The translations under genes were made by a program, and so were the position numbers. Below the pieces are notes generated by a model that searched no databases, had not been told where the DNA came from, and worked only from the letters and a program-made list of their open reading frames with translations. From Candidatus Heritagella intestinalis (lineage in GTDB: Bacteria > Bacillota > Clostridia > Oscillospirales > Acutalibacteraceae), in assembly GCA_904420555.1 (NCBI GenBank), contig CAJFVO010000001.1, positions 186,001 to 250,000 of the forward strand: a stretch of DNA of 64,000 nucleotides, given 5' to 3'. Below are positions 7,851 through 15,248 of the stretch, piece after piece (positions within the stretch are counted from its first letter, which is position 1; each line of letters starts with the position of its first letter).

Positions 7851-8801
7851 ATGCAGTATTATCCGGAAGGATGGAAGATCGACACCCCTGAAAACAAAGC
7901 CGCCATGGCCACCCAGGCCGCCTTAGCCGACGCTCTGCGGGAGGAGCGTATCTTGGAAGCCCGGGCCCTCATCTGCGACAGCAGCCACAACCTCATTGTG
8001 GACCTTCACGGCATCCGGGGCGTCATTCCCCGGGAGGAGGGCGCTTTGGGCATCCGGGAAGGCACCGTGCGGGACATCGCCGTGATTTCCCGAGTCAACC
8101 GGCCGGTGTGCTTTGTGGTGACCGAGCTCACCCGGGACGAAAAGGGGAATCCTCTGGCCCTTCTTTCCCGGCGCAGGGCCCAAGAAAAATGCACGGCAGG
8201 CTATCTTTCCCACCTAGTCCCCGGAGATGTAATTCCCGCCCGGATAACCCACTTGGAGCCCTTTGGGGCCTTTGCGGACATCGGCTGCGGGGTTGTGTCC
8301 CTGCTGCCCATTGACGCCATTTCTGTTTCCCGCATTGACCACCCCCGGGAGCGCTTCTCTGTGGGCATGGACATCCGGGCCATGGTGCGCTCTGTGGAAA
8401 ACCGGCGGATTACCCTCTCCCACAAGGAGCTGCTGGGCACCTGGGAGGAAAACGCCGCCGCCTTTGCCCCTGGGGAAACCGTGGCGGGGATTGTGCGGAG
8501 CGTGGAGCCCTATGGGATTTTCGTAGAGTTAGCTCCCAACCTGGCGGGCCTGGCGGAACCCAAGGACGGCGTTACCCCGGGACAGCAGGCCAGCGTGTTT
8601 ATCAAGAGCATTGTGCCCAACCGGATGAAGATTAAACTGATCATCATCGAGACCTTTGAATACAGCTACCGCCCGGAGCCGCCGGTATATTTCTATTCCG
8701 GCTCCCACATGGAGTATTTTCTTTATTCCCCTTTGGGCTGCGACAAGAAGATTGAGACAAGGCTAACTCCCTGCGTCTGTTCCCAATCCGCGCCAGACTA
8801 A
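7851..8801 (+). CDS. S1 RNA-binding domain protein
   Basis: Predicted RNA-binding protein of 316 aa. Two S1 (OB-fold) modules are visible: about residues 125-195 (GDVIPARITHLEPFGAFADIG, then MVRSVENRRITLSHKELLG) and about 205-275 (GETVAGIVRSVEPYGIFVEL). An S1-like N-terminal segment (residues 40-110) contains VDLHGIRGVIPREEG. Homologues in Clostridia are annotated as S1-like proteins of unknown target. The start has AAAGGAA upstream. The last 15 or so residues, rich in Cys and Ser, and the C-terminal PD just before the stop look unlike the family, and a repeat copy begins right at the stop codon. Confidence 0.82.
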   Translation: MQYYPEGWKIDTPENKAAMATQAALADALREERILEARALICDSSHNLIVDLHGIRGVIPREEGALGIREGTVRDIAVISRVNRPVCFVVTELTRDEKGNPLALLSRRRAQEKCTAGYLSHLVPGDVIPARITHLEPFGAFADIGCGVVSLLPIDAISVSRIDHPRERFSVGMDIRAMVRSVENRRITLSHKELLGTWEENAAAFAPGETVAGIVRSVEPYGIFVELAPNLAGLAEPKDGVTPGQQASVFIKSIVPNRMKIKLIIIETFEYSYRPEPPVYFYSGSHMEYFLYSPLGCDKKIETRLTPCVCSQSAPD

Positions 8802-8976
8802 TACTCTTGTATACCGGCGGACAGGGTCCGCTCCCAACTCACGGGGAAGCACTGTGTGATGAAGAAGCTATCCCCACGCGAAACAAATAAAATTCGCACC
8901 CAGGCTATTTACGCGGGAAGAAGGGCTGTTCCTTGATGCCGCTATCCCGCGGCTTGGAACCGGGCACTGCCCGGGG
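8802..8976. repeat. Mosaic palindromic intergenic repeat, copy C
   Basis: Fills the whole gap between the convergent S1-domain and rlmI genes, flush with both stop codons. It contains the boundary module TTCGCACCCAGGC with TTTACGCGGG, one palindromic unit (GATGCCGCTATCCCGCGGC) and the hairpin CCGGGCA-C-TGCCCGG (8959-8973). The hairpin has a different sequence from copies A and F but the same geometry. Confidence 0.72.
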
Positions 8977-10206
8977 CTATACGACTTGGAAGAGGTAGAA
9001 TTTCAGGTAGTTGGTTTCCGGCACGTTCCAGAGGATGGGGTGGTCCGGGGCCTGCTGCCGGGCTTCGATCTGCCGCAGGGAAACATTGGCGTCAAAAGCC
9101 GCGCTCCGAAGCATCTCGCAGAAGAGCTTCTCCGTCATAAAGTGGGAGCAGGAGCAGGTAGCTAGATAGCCGCCCCGAGGCAGGAGCTTCATGGCCCGGA
9201 GATTGATTTCCTTATAGCCCCGGGCTGCGCTGTGCACCGTTTTCCGGGACTTGGTAAAGGCCGGCGGGTCCAGGATAATATAATCGAACTTTTCGCCGGG
9301 CTCCTGGGCCAGCTGGGGCAGCAAATCAAACACATCGGCTTTGCGGAAACTCATCCGGTCGGTGAGGCCGTTGAGACTGGCGTTGCTCCGGGCCATCTCC
9401 ACGGCTTCTGCGGAAATATCCACGGAGCACACGTGCGCTGCCCCGGCTTTTGCGGCGTTGAGGCCAAAGGAGCCTGTGTGGGTAAAGCAATCCAGCACCC
9501 GGCGCCCCGGGGCCAGTCTGGCCGCTGCCAGACGGTTGTATTTCTGGTCCAGGAAGAAGCCGGTTTTCTGTCCATTCTCAAAGTCCACAGAATAGCGGAT
9601 GCCGTTTTCCCGAATCTCCGTCACGGTGCTCTCTGGCAGAGGAACCCCAGGCAACGGAAAAAAGCCCTTGCCCTGGGTCATGCCCTCCAATTCCCGGATG
9701 GCCACATCGTTGCGCTCATAAATCCCCCGGATGGTTTCCCCGTCCTCCCGGAGCATCTCATACAGAGCCGGAAAGAGCATCTCCTTGCGCTTCTCTATGC
9801 CCAGGGAAAGGGTCTGGGCCACCAGGATATCCCCAAAGCGATCCACCGTCAGGCCGGGGAAATGGTCGGCCTCCCCGAAAATAATGCGGCAGCAGTCCCG
9901 ATCCTCCCCCATGACGGTTTTCCGGTAGTCCCAAGCGTGGCGCAGGCGACGGCGGAAAAAGGCCTCGTCAAAGGTATCGTTGGTGTTGTTGGAAATCACA
10001 CGGATGCGGATTTTGGAATGGTGGTTGTAAAAGCCGGTGCCCAGGTAGCGCCCCTTCCGGCTGACCACGTCCACCAGCTCTCCATCCTGCGGAGTGCCCT
10101 CCATACCGGTGACCTCCCCTTCATATACCCAGGGGTGGCCGCCCCGGAGGCTCTTTTCCCCTTTCTCTGTGATTTGGACGGCGGGATACGGTCTTGTCTG
10201 CTTCAA
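8977..10206 (-). CDS. rlmI: RlmI-like 23S rRNA m5C methyltransferase
   Basis: Class I SAM-dependent RNA methylase of the RlmI/RlmK type (409 aa). The N-terminal PUA domain (GHPWVYEGEVTGMEG, KGRYLGTGFYN) is followed by a linker (YERNDVAIRELEGM). The Rossmann catalytic domain has VLDCFTHTGSFGLNAAKAGA, VDISAEAVEMARSNASLN and the catalytic LDPPAFTKS, with CSCSH near the end. E. coli RlmI makes m5C1962 in 23S rRNA; the same reaction is likely but unproven here. The start is TTG (10206) behind AAGGAA. The stop codon abuts repeat copy C. Confidence 0.9.
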   Translation of the reverse strand: MKQTRPYPAVQITEKGEKSLRGGHPWVYEGEVTGMEGTPQDGELVDVVSRKGRYLGTGFYNHHSKIRIRVISNNTNDTFDEAFFRRRLRHAWDYRKTVMGEDRDCCRIIFGEADHFPGLTVDRFGDILVAQTLSLGIEKRKEMLFPALYEMLREDGETIRGIYERNDVAIRELEGMTQGKGFFPLPGVPLPESTVTEIRENGIRYSVDFENGQKTGFFLDQKYNRLAAARLAPGRRVLDCFTHTGSFGLNAAKAGAAHVCSVDISAEAVEMARSNASLNGLTDRMSFRKADVFDLLPQLAQEPGEKFDYIILDPPAFTKSRKTVHSAARGYKEINLRAMKLLPRGGYLATCSCSHFMTEKLFCEMLRSAAFDANVSLRQIEARQQAPDHPILWNVPETNYLKFYLFQVV

Positions 10207-10310
10207 TCAATTTCCTTCTTTCTTCAATATTCTGCGTATCATATGCGGCGGGGAGCGATACCCCCAAATTTAATAAAAGATTTCGTGAATTAAATGATTC
10301 AATCCAGTCA

Positions 10311-10392
10311 GGCAGTTTACGCGGGAAAAAAGCCCGCTCCTAGATATTGCTTCCCCGCGGATCGTCTGCGGGGACACCCCGCCGCTGTAAGG
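10311..10392. repeat. Mosaic palindromic intergenic repeat, copy D
   Basis: Begins with TTTACGCGGG, passes through one unit (AAAAGCCCGCTCCTAGATA, CCCCGCGG) and ends in GCGGGG-ACA-CCCCGC (10368-10382). It overlaps the last 17 codons and the stop of the upstream 230-aa protein on the minus strand, so the repeat itself encodes that protein's tail. Confidence 0.75.
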
Positions 10393-11032
10393 CGGATTCT
10401 ATTTTGCGGATGTGGGCTTCCAGAAGCTGCTGGAAGGTGTCGTTTATCAGGCGGTTCCCCTGCTGATCCCGGTACTTCACCGGCTGATAGCTGGCGCTGG
10501 CCCGCTGGTTTTTCAGATACGCCAGGGCCTCTTCCGGGCTGCGGGTCTTGGCCAGAAGGTCGGCGGTCTTTACCGGATACATGGCGTTATAGGGCTCCAA
10601 ACGGGCCGCCTCTCCGTAGTTGGCCAACGCCGGGCCGCTCTCCCCCAGCTGAGCCTGGGCTCCCGCCAAAATCGCCAGCATGGCCGCCCGGCTGCTGCTC
10701 TCCCAGCTGAGCTGGATGCCTTCCTGGCGCACCAGGCCCCGGGGCAGGCGCTCCCAGGCCGGGCCGGAAAGGTAGGCTGATGCCCAGCGCACCGTCTCTC
10801 GGGCAGCGGAAGCCCCCAGCCAGCTGTACAGGTTGGCCAGCAGGTACCGCTCCCCCGGGGTATTGCCTCCCCCGCAGAGCCGGATGGCCCGCCGCAAAAC
10901 AGCTTCCCGGCTGCCTGCTTCCTTGACTTCCTTTTCCGCTGCCGTTTCCAGCTCGGAGTCGTGGGGAATACTTCCCCCCAGGGCCCAGAAAAGGGCCGCC
11001 GCTTTTTCAAAATTTTTCGTTTGCTCTGTCAT
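10340..11032 (-). CDS. TPR-like protein of unknown role
   Basis: Soluble, mostly helical protein of 230 aa. Two or more tetratricopeptide-like helix pairs are suggested by ERYLLANLYSWLGASAARET, AMLAILAGAQAQLGESGPAL and ANYGEAARLEPYNAMYPVK. No catalytic residues are evident. TPR proteins usually act as binding scaffolds, but the partner is unknown. The last 16 residues (LQRRGVPADDPRGSNI) are encoded by a repeat copy and nearly match the tail of the epimerase at 12235-13260, an unrelated protein. A good promoter lies about 55 nt upstream of the ATG. Confidence 0.65.
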   Translation of the reverse strand: MTEQTKNFEKAAALFWALGGSIPHDSELETAAEKEVKEAGSREAVLRRAIRLCGGGNTPGERYLLANLYSWLGASAARETVRWASAYLSGPAWERLPRGLVRQEGIQLSWESSSRAAMLAILAGAQAQLGESGPALANYGEAARLEPYNAMYPVKTADLLAKTRSPEEALAYLKNQRASASYQPVKYRDQQGNRLINDTFQQLLEAHIRKIESALQRRGVPADDPRGSNI

Positions 11033-11085
11033 GGAAACCCCCGCTTTCCTGCAGCTTTCCGCTGCCTATTCTCTGATAAGGTCTC

Positions 11086-11114
11086 ATTATAGCACAAAAA
11101 CCCCCGGATGCCAA
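11086..11114 (-). promoter_or_regulatory. Promoter of the TPR-like gene
   Basis: TTGGCA (11109-11114) and TATAAT (11086-11091) are 17 nt apart on the minus strand. TGC precedes the -10 box, forming an extended -10 element. Confidence 0.75.
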
Positions 11115-11165
11115 AGGCTTTCCCGATTCTTTATGGAATTTTACGCAGAAAATCCGTTGTTTTCG

Positions 11166-11194
11166 TGGACAAACCTCTATTTTTTCGCTATAAT
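11166..11194 (+). promoter_or_regulatory. Promoter of the lipoprotein gene
   Basis: TGGACA (11166-11171) and TATAAT (11189-11194) are separated by 17 nt. The leader of about 75 nt contains a perfect hairpin GGTTCCCC-CA-GGGGAACC (11219-11236) next to GTCTTGCCTGCCGG, a motif also found in repeat copies B and E. Confidence 0.75.
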
Positions 11195-11276
11195 ATAGGA
11201 AAGAACGGTCTTGCCTGCCGGTTCCCCCAGGGGAACCATAGCCTGAAACAAGGCCGTAAAAAAGGAGAGATAGACA

Positions 11277-12053
11277 ATGAAAAAGAGAATCCTTTCGGCC
11301 CTGTTGGCTGCCGGCATGATGCTGGCCCTAGCCGGCTGCCAGCCGCAGACGCCCCAGGAAATGCTGGAAAGCGCCGCTGCCAAGACCAACGCCCTGTCCA
11401 GCGCGGAATACGCGGTGGCCATGTCAGCCCAGATGGACATGGGCGGTATCCAGATGGGAATGGACATCGATCAAACCCTGAAGCTCATCAACGACCAGGA
11501 GAACCCCCAGGTGGAGGCTGTGGTCTCCATGGACCTGTTTGGGGAATCCGTAGAGGCCCACACCATCTATCAGGACGGCTGGTGCTATGTGGACACCATG
11601 GGCTCCAAAATGAAATACGCCGCCGACTATGACGAATTTCTGGCCACCCAAGGGGAAAACCTGCTGGATGCGTCGGGTACCCCCACGGACTTCTCCTCCT
11701 TGGAGGACGTATCCGTCACCCAGGACGGGGACAACCGGGTGATTTCCTTCACCGGCGGCGACGCCCTGATTGAGGAGATTATGGGGGCCGTCCAGGATAG
11801 CCAGGGCATGGATATTACCGACGCCTCCGGCCAATTCACCATTGACAAGGACGGCTATCTTTCCGGCCAGAAGTTCTCCTTCTCTGCCAGCATGGACTCC
11901 GACGGCATGACGGGGACCATGGACATGACCATTGACCTGACCCTGCAGAACCCCGGCGCGGAGGTTACCATCCAGGTGGACGACCCGGACGCCTATGAAG
12001 AAGTGGACCCCTCCGCCATTACAGACGGCACAGAGGGCCTGGTAACAGAATAA
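11277..12053 (+). CDS. Secreted lipoprotein (DUF6612/LppX-like)
   Basis: Lipid-anchored surface protein of 258 aa. Signal peptide with lipobox ALAGC, Cys at about residue 20. The body alternates short strands rich in Met, Asp and Gly (AVAMSAQMDMGGIQMGMDID, TGTMDMTIDLTLQNPG), fitting the LolA/LppX-like half-barrel proteins found in Clostridia. The conserved part begins TPQEMLESAAAKTNALSSAE, typical of this lipoprotein group. It may carry a hydrophobic ligand, but this is inferred only from fold resemblance. Own promoter and terminator make it monocistronic; AAGGAG precedes the ATG. Confidence 0.75.
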   Translation: MKKRILSALLAAGMMLALAGCQPQTPQEMLESAAAKTNALSSAEYAVAMSAQMDMGGIQMGMDIDQTLKLINDQENPQVEAVVSMDLFGESVEAHTIYQDGWCYVDTMGSKMKYAADYDEFLATQGENLLDASGTPTDFSSLEDVSVTQDGDNRVISFTGGDALIEEIMGAVQDSQGMDITDASGQFTIDKDGYLSGQKFSFSASMDSDGMTGTMDMTIDLTLQNPGAEVTIQVDDPDAYEEVDPSAITDGTEGLVTE

Positions 12054-12065
12054 GCCCATAAGAGA

Positions 12066-12099
12066 AGAGCGCTTCCCAGCGGTGGGAGCGCTCTTTTTT
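12066..12099 (+). terminator. Terminator after the lipoprotein gene
   Basis: AGAGCGCTTCCC pairs with GGGAGCGCTCT around AGCGGT and is followed by a run of six T. It lies 12 nt after the stop codon. Confidence 0.85.
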
Positions 12100-12234
12100 G
12101 CGTCCTTCATGATTTCTACTTAAATTCTTCAAATGAGAGCCATCTCTCTATGGTATACTATCCTTGCCAATGGAATACCGTTTATCGCCCTGCAGTAGGG
12201 CTGTGCTCCCGGATTCGGGAAGAGAGGAAGCCTG

Positions 12235-13260
12235 ATGAAAATGAAAAGAATCTGGATTATCACCGGCGCTGCCGGTCATTTGGGAAGCACCCTCCTTCGG
12301 CTTTTGGAAAAAACCGGAGAGCCGGTCCGGGGGCTGGTTCTGCCGGGAGAGGCAGCGCCTGCCCGGAGGAACCTGCGCTATTTTCAGGGGGACGTCCGGG
12401 ACCCGGAAAGCCTGCGCCCCCTGTTTCAGGGTCTGGAGGGATGCCAGGCTGTGGTCATCCACACCGCGGGGATTGTGGATATTTCCGAAACCGTCTCTCC
12501 CCAGCTCTATGACGTCAATGTCAACGGCACCCGGAACATTGTCGCCCTGTGCCGGGAATATGGGATACAGCGGCTGGTCTATGTGAGTTCTGTTCACGCC
12601 ATTCCCGAAAAGGACAAGACCAGCGTGCTCACCGAAGTGAACCACTTCTCCCCGGGAGAGGTGACCGGCGGCTATGCCAAAACCAAAGCGGAGGCCACCC
12701 AGCTGGTGCTGGACGCCGCTTCGGAGGGCCTGGACGCTGTGGTGGTACACCCCTCGGGAATTTTAGGGCCCTATGACCGCTCCGGGAACCACCTGGTGCA
12801 GATGGTCAGCGAGTATATCCGGGGCCGGCTGCCCGCCTGCGTCAATGGAGGCTATGACTTTGTGGATGTGCGGGATGTGGCCAAGGGCTGTCTGCTGGCG
12901 GCGGAAAAGGGACGCCCGGGCCAGTGCTACATCCTTTCCAACCGCCACTATGAGCTGCGGGACATCCTCTCCATGGTGCGGAGCGTTTCCGGCGGGAGAA
13001 AGCTGCCGGTGCTCCCCATGTGGATGGCCAAAGGAGCGGCCCCGCTGCTGCAATGGGCGGCCAAAAAGAAAAAGGCCCGTCCCCTGTTCACTTCCTACTC
13101 CCTCTACACTCTCAAAAGCAACGACCGCTTTTCCCACGACAAGGCCACTGCCGAGCTGGACTATCGCCCCCGGGATTTGATGCAGACCCTCCACGACACC
13201 GTCCTATGGCTCCAGCGGCGGGGAGCCCCCGCTGGCAGGCCGCGGGGCAGCATCATCTAA
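12235..13260 (+). CDS. NAD-dependent epimerase/dehydratase (extended SDR)
   Basis: Short-chain dehydrogenase of the extended type, 341 aa. The nucleotide-binding motif is ITGAAGHLGSTLLRLL at the N-terminus, with GDVRDPESL as the adenine-ring contact. The active site is YVSS followed by YAKTKAEA (Tyr and Lys of YxxxK). It resembles the dihydroflavonol-4-reductase / 3-beta-hydroxysteroid dehydrogenase branch, but the substrate cannot be told. AGAGGAAG lies before the ATG. The last 16 residues (LQRRGAPAGRPRGSII) come from repeat copy E and nearly equal the tail of the TPR-like protein, so the native C-terminus seems to have been replaced or extended. Confidence 0.85.
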   Translation: MKMKRIWIITGAAGHLGSTLLRLLEKTGEPVRGLVLPGEAAPARRNLRYFQGDVRDPESLRPLFQGLEGCQAVVIHTAGIVDISETVSPQLYDVNVNGTRNIVALCREYGIQRLVYVSSVHAIPEKDKTSVLTEVNHFSPGEVTGGYAKTKAEATQLVLDAASEGLDAVVVHPSGILGPYDRSGNHLVQMVSEYIRGRLPACVNGGYDFVDVRDVAKGCLLAAEKGRPGQCYILSNRHYELRDILSMVRSVSGGRKLPVLPMWMAKGAAPLLQWAAKKKKARPLFTSYSLYTLKSNDRFSHDKATAELDYRPRDLMQTLHDTVLWLQRRGAPAGRPRGSII

Positions 13261-13660
13261 GAGCAACGCTTCTTCCCGCGGCGGAGAGCCTCCGCAGGCA
13301 ATCCGCGAGGCAGCGGCATCTATGAGCGGGCTTTTCTCCCGCGTAAAGAGCCTGGGTGCGAGTTTTTTTGTTCCACTACTGGAATCAAGCAGGAAAGCTG
13401 CCTCTACCCTTTTCGCCAGCGGGAGCAGGCTGGCAACGCGAGGAAACAGGCTGTTCATCACACAGCGTTACCCCGCGTCTAAAAAAACTACCCTGACCGC
13501 CTTCAAAACCTGTCCCTCCCGGGACGGTTTTGCTTGGCGTGTCAAGATGACGCCCCTATGATTCTTTTGCTTCCTTTTCTCATCTTAGGAGAAAAGGTGC
13601 GGTCTGCCAGTGGCAGACAAATAGCACCGACCGAGCCGGCAGGCGAGACAGTGCCCCGCC
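13210..13660. repeat. Mosaic palindromic intergenic repeat, copy E (inverted)
   Basis: Long copy in the opposite orientation to A, between the convergent epimerase and uracil-DNA glycosylase genes; it explains the gene-free 13261-13660. It holds two palindromic units (13210-13345), the boundary module, the block 13488-13548 that matches 6183-6242 except for one inserted base, a CCTTTTCTC/GAGAAAAGG hairpin (13573-13597) and GTCTGCC-AGT-GGCAGAC (13602-13618). The first unit overlaps the end of the epimerase CDS and supplies its stop codon. The remaining 90 nt up to 13750 show only short inverted repeats. Confidence 0.8.
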
Positions 13661-13750
13661 GCGGCATGAGCGGCAAAGAGGGATTTGTGGGAACCCTCCC
13701 ACAGAAGGGCCGTTTGGGAGAAGGAGGCTGCCCCAAATCGCCTGTAGAAG

Positions 13751-14332
13751 CTACTTCGTCAAGCCCTCGCCTGCCCAGCTCTTTTCCTGCAAAAGCCGCT
13801 GGAGACGAAGGAAATCCTCAAAAGCCCCGGGCTTTGCCGAGGGGTTGCGCAGCAGGGCCGCCGGATGCAGAGTAGCCATCATCAGCAGGTCCCCTTTCTT
13901 AAAAATCTTCCCGTGTTCCCGGGTAATCTTCATGTCCGGCTTAATGAGCTTCATGGCGGCAATGCGCCCCAGGCAGACCACCACTTTGGGGCGCATCAGG
14001 GCCACCTGCTGCCGCAGCCACTCCATACAGGCTTCCTGCTCTTCCGGTTTGGGGTCCCGGTTCTGGGGAGGCCGGCACTTGACCATATTGGTGATGTACA
14101 AATCCTTTTCCCGGTCCAAATCCACCGCCGCCAACAGCTTATCCAAAAGCTGGCCGGCCCGTCCCACAAAGGGGATGCCCTCCAAATCTTCCCGCTCCCC
14201 GGGGCCTTCCCCCACAAAAAGCACCGGGGCCTGCGGATTTCCCGCCCCAAACACCACGTGGCGCCGGGTGCTGCAAAGGCCGCATTTTTGGCAGTTGAGG
14301 CAATCCTTTTCTAAGCTGCTCCATTGGGTCAT
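13751..14332 (-). CDS. Uracil-DNA glycosylase, family 4 (Fe-S)
   Basis: Removes uracil from DNA to start base-excision repair. The 193-aa protein has the family-4 motif VGEGPGEREDLEGIPFVGRA and the C-terminal motif HPAALLRNPSA. Cysteines for a 4Fe-4S cluster lie in CLNCQKCGLC near the N-terminus and in VVVCLG further on. The longer frame begins upstream of the promoter -10 box; the ATG at 14332 has AGGAGGAACGG just before it and starts the conserved region, so I use that start. The gene is monocistronic with its own promoter. Confidence 0.93.
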   Translation of the reverse strand: MTQWSSLEKDCLNCQKCGLCSTRRHVVFGAGNPQAPVLFVGEGPGEREDLEGIPFVGRAGQLLDKLLAAVDLDREKDLYITNMVKCRPPQNRDPKPEEQEACMEWLRQQVALMRPKVVVCLGRIAAMKLIKPDMKITREHGKIFKKGDLLMMATLHPAALLRNPSAKPGAFEDFLRLQRLLQEKSWAGEGLTK

Positions 14333-14371
14333 AACCGTTCCTCCTATTTCATGGGATTGCATAGTGGATTT

Positions 14372-14400
14372 ATTATACCACGGCTCCCGACAAAATCCAA
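14372..14400 (-). promoter_or_regulatory. Promoter of the uracil-DNA glycosylase gene
   Basis: TTGGAT (14395-14400) and TATAAT (14372-14377) are 17 nt apart on the minus strand, about 40 nt before the start codon. Confidence 0.7.
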
Positions 14401-14421
14401 AAGAATTCTCTTCCTTTCCAG

Positions 14422-14450
14422 TTGCAATCCAGCGCCGGAGATAGTACAAT
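14422..14450 (+). promoter_or_regulatory. Promoter of pduL
   Basis: TTGCAA (14422-14427) and TACAAT (14445-14450) are separated by 17 nt, giving a leader of about 60 nt before pduL. Confidence 0.65.
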
Positions 14451-14515
14451 AAGAAAGCGGGGCGCTCCCGGCGTCTCCGTTGAAGGTAAATTTATTAAAG
14501 TAGGAGATGTTTCCA

Positions 14516-15082
14516 TTGAAGGTAATGGTAGAAACTTCCGCACGTCATCTGCATGTCACCCAGGAGGATTTGGAGACCCTGTTCGGCAAGGGCGCCGTCC
14601 TCAGCCATAAAAAAGACCTCTCTCAGCCCGGCCAGTTCGCCACCAATGAGAAGGTAGAGGTAGTGGGCCCCAAGGGTTCCCTGAAAATGTCCATCCTGGG
14701 CCCGGTGCGCCCGGAAACCCAGGTGGAAGTGGCCCTCACCGACGCCCGTAAGCTGGGCATCAATCCCCCCATCCGGGAATCCGGCGATTTGGCCGGCACC
14801 CCCGGCTGCAAGCTCATCGGGCCTGCCGGCGAGGTGGAGATTACCCACGGCGTTATCGCTGCCAAGCGCCACATTCACTTCAACCCCGAAGAGGCCCAGC
14901 AGGCCGGCGTTACGGACAAGCAGATTGTCTCCGTGAAGCTGGACTACAACGGCCGTTCCCTGGTTTTCGGCGATGTGGTGTGCCGCGTCAGCCCCAAGTA
15001 TGCCCTGGCCATGCACATTGACACCGACGAATCCAATGCTGCCGGCCTCCCCGGCACCGTGGACGGTGAAATCATCCTGTAA
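14516..15082 (+). CDS. pduL: Phosphate propanoyl/acetyltransferase PduL
   Basis: Transfers an acyl group between CoA and phosphate (acetyl-CoA to acetyl phosphate or the propionyl equivalent), a step in fermentative ATP formation. The 188-aa protein shows the two PduL domains with metal-binding histidines: VETSARHLHVTQEDLE at the start and HGVIAAKRHIHFNPEEA in the second half, plus GPVRPETQVEV. The ATG at 14507 touches the Shine-Dalgarno AGGAG, so the TTG nine bases later, which gives the usual MKVMVETSARH start, is preferred. No microcompartment shell or Pdu genes lie nearby, so it probably replaces Pta in general fermentation. Confidence 0.9.
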   Translation: MKVMVETSARHLHVTQEDLETLFGKGAVLSHKKDLSQPGQFATNEKVEVVGPKGSLKMSILGPVRPETQVEVALTDARKLGINPPIRESGDLAGTPGCKLIGPAGEVEITHGVIAAKRHIHFNPEEAQQAGVTDKQIVSVKLDYNGRSLVFGDVVCRVSPKYALAMHIDTDESNAAGLPGTVDGEIIL

Positions 15083-15107
15083 TTGCACCCCGGAACGCCT
15101 TTTTATG

Positions 15108-15147
15108 GCCGCTTGGTTTCCCCTATAGGGAGGCCAGGCGGCTTTTT
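15108..15147 (+). terminator. Terminator after pduL
   Basis: GCCGCTTGG pairs with CCAGGCGGC around an inner TCCC/GGGA helix, followed by five T. It starts 26 nt after the stop codon. Confidence 0.8.
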
Positions 15148-15161
15148 GTATGCCGGCGGGT

Positions 15162-15189
15162 TTGAAATCCCGGGGAAGTATGGTATAAT
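15162..15189 (+). promoter_or_regulatory. Promoter of the TIGR03960/TIGR03936 operon
   Basis: TTGAAA (15162-15167), 16-nt spacer, TATAAT (15184-15189). Transcription would begin about 55 nt before the TTG start. Confidence 0.75.
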
Positions 15190-15248
15190 AGTCTGCACGA
15201 TTCTGCGAGCCGGGCCCCTTGGCCTGGGAAAACAAGGAGGCGGAAAGA

